Shown: piece after piece, positions 42,106-46,857 of the stretch | Numbering within the stretch: the stretch's first letter is position 1 | Layout: every line of letters starts with the position of its first letter | Assembly: GCF_000685075.1 (NCBI RefSeq) | Contig: NZ_BAYD01000079.1 | Location: forward strand, 1 to 46,857 | DNA: 46,857 bases | DNA from: Paraburkholderia oxyphila NBRC 105797 | GTDB lineage: Bacteria; Pseudomonadota; Gammaproteobacteria; Burkholderiales; Burkholderiaceae | Direction of reading: 5' to 3' | Notes under the pieces: model-generated | Told to the model about the DNA's origin: nothing | The model's database searches: none | The model's input: only the letters and a program-made list of their open reading frames with translations | Program-made: the position numbers and the translations under genes

Positions 42106-43084
42106 GACGGAGCTTGCCTCGGAAGACCCAGTAGCTCATCGCCGTGTACGCGACGATGATGGGCAGGATGAACGACGCGCCAACCAGCGTGAAGGTCTGG
42201 CTCTCGCGCGGCGCGGCCGCTTGCCAGAGCGTGAGCTGCTGCGGGATCGCATAGGGCCACAGGCTCACGAGCAGCCCCACGTAACCGAGCAGCACGAGCG
42301 CGAGCGCGGCGGCGAACGGCGTCTTGTGATGGCGCGACTGCACGGCCCAGCGCATCCACACGGCGCACGCGAGCACGAGCAGCGGCACGGGCGCGAGCCG
42401 CCAGAACAGACCCGAGCCGAACCAGCGTTGCGCGATGAGCGGGTCTTGCAGCGGCGTCCATACGCTCACGAGCGCGATGAAGCCGAGCAGCATCACCGTG
42501 AGCGGCCACACGAGCTTGTGCAGGCGGCGCTGCAGGTCGCCTTCGGTCTTGGCGATGAGCCAGCAGCTGCCGAGCAGCGCATAGGTCGCCACGAGCCCGA
42601 AGCCCGAGAGCAGGGAAAACGGCGTGAGCCAGCCGAAGGCGTCGCCGGAAAAGCGTCCGTCGGCCATCGGAATGCCTTGCAGGAAGGCGCCCAGCGCAAT
42701 GCCCTGGAAGAACGCCGCGCCCGTCGACCCGCCGATGAAGGCGAGATCCCACAGATGCTTCGTGCGGTTGGCCTTCGCGCGGATCTCGAAGGCCACGCCG
42801 CGAAAGATCAGGCACACGAGCATGAACACGAGCGGCAGATAGAGCGCCGAGAGCACCGTCGAATAGACGATGGGGAACACGGCGAAGAGCCCCGCGCCGC
42901 CCAGCACGAGCCAGGTTTCATTGCCGTCCCAGACCGGCGCGACCGTGTTCATCATGAGATCGCGCTCTTCTTCGTCGGGAAAGAGCGGGAACACGATGCC
43001 GATGCCCAGATCGAAGCCGTCCAGCACGACGTAGAGTAAAAGGCCGAGCGCGATGATCGCGGCCCAGATGACGGTGACGTCCAT
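42080..43084 (-). CDS. cydB: Cytochrome bd-type ubiquinol oxidase subunit II (cyanide-insensitive type)
   Basis: The 334-residue inner-membrane subunit has about eight helices and the characteristic opening segment IIALGLLLYVVLDGFDLGIGIVFP with the acidic residues of the proton channel, followed by NTVAPVWDGNETWLVLGGAGLFAVFP. The last residues (HGDTHHYH) are His-rich. It partners CydA to reduce oxygen to water with ubiquinol as donor. The gene starts 64 bases after the cydA stop and overlaps the DUF2474 gene by 26 bases. Confidence 0.95.
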   Translation of the reverse strand: MDVTVIWAAIIALGLLLYVVLDGFDLGIGIVFPLFPDEEERDLMMNTVAPVWDGNETWLVLGGAGLFAVFPIVYSTVLSALYLPLVFMLVCLIFRGVAFEIRAKANRTKHLWDLAFIGGSTGAAFFQGIALGAFLQGIPMADGRFSGDAFGWLTPFSLLSGFGLVATYALLGSCWLIAKTEGDLQRRLHKLVWPLTVMLLGFIALVSVWTPLQDPLIAQRWFGSGLFWRLAPVPLLVLACAVWMRWAVQSRHHKTPFAAALALVLLGYVGLLVSLWPYAIPQQLTLWQAAAPRESQTFTLVGASFILPIIVAYTAMSYWVFRGKLRHGDTHHYH

Positions 43085-43148
43085 GTTTGCGTTGCCTCGT
43101 TTCGAATGCGGTTCGTGCGGTTTTTTGCGGTTCGTGGGGATGGCTCGA

Positions 43149-44660
43149 TCAGGCGTCGATCAACTGATCGGCGGTGGACGTCGAACGGCGCGCGGGTTGG
43201 CTCGTGGCAAGCGCAGCCGGCGCGAGCCGTGCCCCGGCAACTGGCATGCCGTGCTGCGCATCGTGGTGCGTAGCGGGCCGCGCTGCGGGCGGCTGCGTGC
43301 CCGGCATGGCGCCTGGCAGCGCAGGGCCGGTGCGCATGAGCTTGAGGATGTAATAGATGCCCGTGCCGAACACGAGGAAGTACACGATGACAAAGGCCAT
43401 GAGCGAGACGCTCACCTGCTGCGCCGTGAGCGGCGAGACGGCTTGCGAGGTGCGCATCACGCCGTAAACCACCCATGGCTGGCGGCCCGCTTCGGTCGTG
43501 ATCCAGCCCGCGAGCAGCGTGATGAAGCCGGTCGGGCCCATGGCCAGCGCGAAGCGCTGAAACGCGCGCGACTCGTAGAGCGTGCCGCGCCGGCGCAGCC
43601 ACCAGCCGGCCACCCCAAGAACGATCATCAGGATGCCTAAACCCACCATCACGCGGAAGGTCCAGAACAGGAGCGTCGAGTTCGGGCGCTCCGCGGGCGG
43701 GAACGACTTGAGGCCCTGGATCTCGCCGTCCCAGCTATGCGTGAGGATCAGGCTGCCGAGGTGCGGAATCTTCACGGCGTAGCGCGTGGTTTCCGCCTGC
43801 ATGTCGGGAATGCCGAACAGGTTGAGCGCGGTGCCGCCCTGCTCGGTGTCCCACAGACCTTCGATCGCGGCGATCTTCGCGGGTTGATACTCGCGCGTGT
43901 TCAGGCCGTGAGCGTCGCCCACGAGCGCCTGCACGGGCGCAAGCACCAGCAGCAGGCCGAGCGCCATCGAGAACATCTTCTTCACGGCCGCATCGCGCCG
44001 GCCCTTGAGCAGGTGCCATGCACCGGTCGCGGCCACCACGAGCGCGGCCACGATGAACGCGGCGATCGCCATATGTGCGAGGCGGTACGGGAACGAGGGG
44101 TTGAAGATGATCTTGAACCAGTCGGTGGGCACGACGTGGCCGTCGACTACCTTGAAGCCTTGCGGCGTCTGCATCCAGCTATTCGAAGCGAGAATCCAGA
44201 AGGTGGAGATGAGCGTGCCGATGGCCACCATCAGCGTCGCGCCGAAGTGCGCGCGGGGGCTCACCCGGTTCCAGCCGAACAGCATGATGCCTAGAAAGCC
44301 CGCTTCGAGGAAGAACGCGGTCATCACCTCATACATGAGCAGCGGACCGGTGACGGGTCCCGCGAACGAGGAGAAGCCGGCCCAGTTGGTGCCGAACTCG
44401 TAGCTCATGACCACGCCCGAGACGACGCCCATGCCGAAGGCCACGGCGAAGATCTTCGACCAGAACAGGCACAGGTCCTTGTAGAACGGTTTGCGCGTCT
44501 TGAGCCAGCAGCCTTCGAGCACCGCGATGAAACTTGCGAGGCCGATGGAGAGCGCGGGAAAGACGATGTGAAAGGAGACGGTGAAGGCGAATTGCAGCCG
44601 GGCCAGGTCGAATGCCGATAGCGACGAGAGTGCCTGTAATGCGGGGATGGACGATTGCAT
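43149..44660 (-). CDS. cydA: Cytochrome bd-type ubiquinol oxidase subunit I (short Q-loop, CioA-like)
   Basis: The 503-residue subunit carries the hemes and the quinol site. The heme-ligand His is in FTVSFHIVFPALSIG (His31, aligning with E. coli His19). The Q-loop keeps the conserved AKIAAIEGLWDTEQGG and FGIPDMQAETTRYAVKIP, but the distal part is short (KSFPPAERPNSTLLFWTFRVMVGLG), which is the mark of cyanide-insensitive oxidases rather than the long-Q-loop E. coli type. The start lacks a clear ribosome binding site, and the C-terminal 50 residues are low-complexity Ala/Pro-rich. The operon is preceded by an FNR/ANR box at 44864-44877. Confidence 0.95.
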   Translation of the reverse strand: MQSSIPALQALSSLSAFDLARLQFAFTVSFHIVFPALSIGLASFIAVLEGCWLKTRKPFYKDLCLFWSKIFAVAFGMGVVSGVVMSYEFGTNWAGFSSFAGPVTGPLLMYEVMTAFFLEAGFLGIMLFGWNRVSPRAHFGATLMVAIGTLISTFWILASNSWMQTPQGFKVVDGHVVPTDWFKIIFNPSFPYRLAHMAIAAFIVAALVVAATGAWHLLKGRRDAAVKKMFSMALGLLLVLAPVQALVGDAHGLNTREYQPAKIAAIEGLWDTEQGGTALNLFGIPDMQAETTRYAVKIPHLGSLILTHSWDGEIQGLKSFPPAERPNSTLLFWTFRVMVGLGILMIVLGVAGWWLRRRGTLYESRAFQRFALAMGPTGFITLLAGWITTEAGRQPWVVYGVMRTSQAVSPLTAQQVSVSLMAFVIVYFLVFGTGIYYILKLMRTGPALPGAMPGTQPPAARPATHHDAQHGMPVAGARLAPAALATSQPARRSTSTADQLIDA

Positions 44661-44863
44661 GTGCGTGCCTGCTGTGTGCTTGCGTAGCGAAAAGCGCTTT
44701 CGCGCGAGGCCTGGCGCGGCGGCGGGCGGTGAGGGCGCCGCGCGCGATGCGTCGTGCGAATGGACGTAAGCGTAGGGGAACAGGGCGCGTTTTGCTGCGC
44801 TGCGACGTGCGCCAGCGTGTCGCAGCAGTCAATCGTCAAGCGACGAAACCGTGCGCTAAATCG

Positions 44864-44877
44864 TTGATAGTGATCAA
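44864..44877. promoter_or_regulatory. FNR/ANR box upstream of the bd oxidase operon
   Basis: TTGAT-AGTG-ATCAA is a perfect match to the FNR/ANR palindrome. It lies 204 bases upstream of the cydA ATG, suggesting oxygen-responsive control of the oxidase. Whether it activates or represses depends on the transcription start, which I cannot place. Confidence 0.8.
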
Positions 44878-44926
44878 TTTAGATTAAGGATTCACTGCGA
44901 ATTGATTTGGCGCATGAGGTGCGCGC

Positions 44927-44990
44927 TGCGTCAATTTGCGTCAAATCGGGCGCGATTCGCGGGGATGGCGCGTGCGGTGCGTCAATTCGC
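44927..44990. repeat. Three TGCGTCAA repeats upstream of the FNR box
   Basis: TGCGTCAA occurs at 44927-44934, 44937-44944 and 44978-44985, with the first and third extending to TGCGTCAATTYGC. They lie in the 484-base gap between the cydA start and the tautomerase gene, on the far side of the FNR box from cydA. They may be sites for an activator. No gene is recognisable in the gap. Confidence 0.45.
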
Positions 44991-45144
44991 CCAGGTGCGA
45001 AAATCCCAGGCGTTCGAATCGAATCGGGGGCGGTTCGGCGGGGCGGGTGCGAGGCCGCGCGGCGTCTGGAGGAGCATGCGCTCGAAGCCGCGGCAAAGCC
45101 TCGCGATCAATCGTCAGGATGACGATCTAATGAGGCGGGCAGGC

Positions 45145-45333
45145 TCAGCGCGGATCGCTCCACAGCTTGCCGGCCGTCGCCCAGTTTTCAGTCTTCACGT
45201 CGGTGAAGATGATGTCGACGGATTGGGCATCCACGCCCAGCACCTTGCAGGTGGTCTCGGTGAGCGCGGCGGCCAGCTCGCGCTTTTTCTCGACGCTGCG
45301 GCCCTCGAACATCTCGATGTGGAAAGTCGGCAT
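45145..45333 (-). CDS. 4-oxalocrotonate tautomerase family protein
   Basis: The 62-residue protein begins MPTFHIEMFEGRSVEKKREL; after removal of Met the catalytic Pro1 is exposed, and the small size matches the beta-alpha-beta subunit of the tautomerase superfamily. The VDAQSVDIIFTDVKTENWATAGK C-terminal half is also typical. These enzymes shift enol/keto double bonds in catabolic intermediates. AAGGAG lies eight bases before ATG 45333. It follows a class II aldolase gene, so it may act on an aldolase-derived keto acid; substrate unknown. Confidence 0.87.
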   Translation of the reverse strand: MPTFHIEMFEGRSVEKKRELAAALTETTCKVLGVDAQSVDIIFTDVKTENWATAGKLWSDPR

Positions 45334-45370
45334 ACGGATCTCCTTGTTTGCAGGGGGGAATGAAAGGGAT

Positions 45371-46147
45371 TCAGTCGCGATACGACGTGTCGATGCGGTC
45401 GAGCTTGCGCAACAGCGCGGGCCATTCGAGCACGCCCTCGATCGCGCCACCGTCGCGCAGTTGCTCGGCGGTGTGCGCGCAGACCTGGGGCGTCGGCATC
45501 ACGAGCGGCACGCCGCCCGCCTGGGCCTGCAGCTGGATCTCGCAGGCCTTGATGAGCGTCGCCATGAGCACCCACGCCTCAGCGATGGTGCGGCCGGTGG
45601 TGAGCGTGCCGTGGTTGCGCAAGAGCATGGCGGGATGCTCGCCGAGGCTCGCGGTCAGGCGCGCGCCTTCGGCGGGCGTGAACGCGAGGCCCTCGTAGTC
45701 GTGCCAGCCGAGCTGGCCGTAGAAACGCAGCGCGTGCTGCGAGGCGGGCAGCAGGCCGTCGCGCTGGATCGAGACAGCGATGCCCGCCGTATTGTGCAGA
45801 TGCATCACGCACACGGCGTCGGGGCGCGCGAGATGCACGGCCGCATGCAGCGCGAAACCGGTCGCGTTGACCGGATGCTCGCTCTTGCCGACGATGCGGC
45901 CTTCCGTGTCGATCTTCACGAGATTCGAGGCGCATACCTCGTCGAAGGCCAGGCCGAACGGATTGATCAGGAAGCGGCCGGGCTCGCCGGGCACGGCGGC
46001 GGAGACGTGCGTGTAGATCAGGTCGTCCCAGCCATAGAGCGCGATGAGCCGGTAGGCGGCGGCAAGGTCCACGCGCAGCTGCTGCTCCGCGGCGGAGGGC
46101 GGCGTGGCGTCGTCAGTGACGCTGGCCGGACGATGGGCGAATGACAT
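45371..46147 (-). CDS. Class II aldolase/adducin-family protein
   Basis: The 258-residue protein has the class II aldolase/adducin fold with metal-binding histidines in CVMHLHNTAGIAVS and a further His in MLLRNHGTLTTGRTIAEA. It begins with a polar tail and then AAAYRLIALYGWDDLIYTHVSAAVPG, where the N-terminal HxS motif is seen. Such enzymes cleave sugar phosphates or, in other lineages, act as decarboxylases or dehydratases; the substrate cannot be read here. The start is 11 bases after the urea-transporter-like gene stop and 37 bases before the tautomerase, so the three are probably one operon. Confidence 0.87.
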   Translation of the reverse strand: MSFAHRPASVTDDATPPSAAEQQLRVDLAAAYRLIALYGWDDLIYTHVSAAVPGEPGRFLINPFGLAFDEVCASNLVKIDTEGRIVGKSEHPVNATGFALHAAVHLARPDAVCVMHLHNTAGIAVSIQRDGLLPASQHALRFYGQLGWHDYEGLAFTPAEGARLTASLGEHPAMLLRNHGTLTTGRTIAEAWVLMATLIKACEIQLQAQAGGVPLVMPTPQVCAHTAEQLRDGGAIEGVLEWPALLRKLDRIDTSYRD

Positions 46148-46158
46148 GGACGGCTCCT

Positions 46159-46857
46159 TCAGCGGGCGGTAGAGCGGGCGCGTGACCCAAGTTGCGGCTC
46201 GGTTTGCTGCCCGAGTGGCGCGCCGGTTTGCGCTTCGATGGGGGCTCCGGTTTGTCCTCCGGTTTGTGCTCCGATTGGCAATTCGGTTTGCGCCCCGATT
46301 TGCACCCCGGCTAGTGTTCCGATCGGTGATTTCATTTGGGCCTCGATTGGCGATGCAATTTGCGGCGCGCGAGCCATCGCCGCTTCGGTGGGCAGCGTGC
46401 TGCCCCCGGCGCTGGCGACCGCGTCGGGCGCTTCACCGCTCGCGGGCGCCTGGCGCGGCCGTGACCACGTCGGCATCATCAGGCGCCATGCGCCATGCAC
46501 GGTCCAGCCGGCCAGCGCGAACGGCGCGGTCATGGCGGGCAGGCCGAGGCGCACGGCGGCCAGATGCAGTGCCGCGGCAAGCATCGTCGCACAGATTGCG
46601 GCACGTGCGCCGAGCGCGCTGGCGGCGAGCGCCGCCAGCGCGCCATTGAAGCCGCAGAGGCCCGCCGCGAAGCTCGCGGGCGGTGCGCCGAACGCATATT
46701 CGATGGCGCTCGCGAGCGCCGCGCCGCCGAGCGCGTAGGCCGCCGCACGGCGCGATGACCAGGCAAGGCCCGCGAGCAGCACGAGGCCCGGGAGCGCGCC
46801 CGAGGCGAACGTGGTCTGCGCGACGCCGCTCAATATGCCCGCCGCCGCGTCGAGCCA
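46159..46857 (-). CDS. Urea transporter (UT) family protein, 5' end outside the window
   Basis: The frame is open to the window edge, so the N-terminus is missing. The visible 232 codons begin WLDAAAGILSGVAQTTFASG and include GLCGFNGALAALAASALG and GLPAMTAPFALAGWTVHG, which resemble the GFNG and TAPFxxxxW segments of UT channels for urea. The last 80 residues are a Pro/Gln/Ala/Thr-rich tail made of degenerate repeats (PIGAQTG, PIEAQTG). Channel identification is by family pattern; a related solute channel is possible. It precedes the class II aldolase in an apparent operon. Confidence 0.7.
   Translation of the reverse strand, partial: WLDAAAGILSGVAQTTFASGALPGLVLLAGLAWSSRRAAAYALGGAALASAIEYAFGAPPASFAAGLCGFNGALAALAASALGARAAICATMLAAALHLAAVRLGLPAMTAPFALAGWTVHGAWRLMMPTWSRPRQAPASGEAPDAVASAGGSTLPTEAAMARAPQIASPIEAQMKSPIGTLAGVQIGAQTELPIGAQTGGQTGAPIEAQTGAPLGQQTEPQLGSRARSTAR
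46195..46370 (-). repeat. Degenerate short repeats in the tail of the urea-transporter gene
   Basis: Within the coding region the DNA has many imperfect copies of a unit that reads CCNATYGRNGCNCARACCGG on the coding strand, giving peptide repeats of the form P-I-x-A-Q-T-G. GC content falls relative to the surroundings. The tail follows the last predicted helix. Confidence 0.6.

Noticed and set aside
1..46857. tRNA, rRNA, CRISPR arrays, insertion sequences, phage or integrase genes
   Set aside because: I looked for clover-leaf-like sequences, regular spacer repeats, transposase motifs and terminal inverted repeats and found none I could support.

Overview
The window reads as the chromosome of a high-GC beta-proteobacterium of the Burkholderia/Paraburkholderia/Caballeronia group. 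This rests on codon use, the dense gene packing, and family resemblance of nearly every protein: LysR regulators, FUSC and RND efflux, an OprB porin, a cyanide-insensitive bd oxidase with a DUF2474 peptide, and a biotin-independent malonate decarboxylase. I see no rRNA, tRNA, CRISPR array, insertion sequence, phage or plasmid gene. Species is not determinable by eye.

Layout. 1-8.2 kb: a LysR regulator divergent from a FUSC aromatic-acid-type exporter, a small secreted protein, a succinate/acetate CoA-transferase, a GlsB/YeaQ stress membrane protein, an MgtC-family protein and a second LysR regulator that looks like a paralogue of the first. 8.4-16.6 kb: one long operon coding for an RND efflux permease, adaptor and outer-membrane lipoprotein, followed by an OmpR-type response regulator and sensor kinase. 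The permease lacks the usual TM10 lysine. 16.6-20.5 kb: an AI-2E family transporter, a membrane metallophosphoesterase, a 0.5 kb non-coding gap, a small membrane protein and an AlkB-type dioxygenase.

20.7-29.2 kb: a complete malonate decarboxylase locus on the minus strand (GntR regulator, mdcA, B, C, D, E, G, H, with overlapping ends), divergent from an MFS carrier that probably imports malonate. The divergent promoter region carries two palindromes, one resembling the known MdcY operator. 29.3-31.2 kb: a DMT exporter divergent from a third LysR regulator.

31.2-39.3 kb: the most interesting region. Six minus-strand genes run OprB-type porin, secreted beta-propeller protein, Tat-exported DyP peroxidase (EfeB-like), FbpA-like ferric-binding protein, FbpB-like permease and FbpC-like ATPase, behind a near-consensus promoter with a strong Fur box. 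This looks like an iron acquisition system that joins an outer-membrane porin and a DyP deferrochelatase-type enzyme to an Fbp ABC importer in place of the usual EfeU/EfeO partners.

39.4-46.9 kb: an arylamine N-acetyltransferase, an isoprenylcysteine-methyltransferase-like membrane protein, an unknown membrane protein, the cyanide-insensitive oxidase genes (cydA, cydB, DUF2474) behind a perfect FNR/ANR box, and a minus-strand set of a urea-transporter-like protein (cut by the window end), a class II aldolase and a tautomerase.
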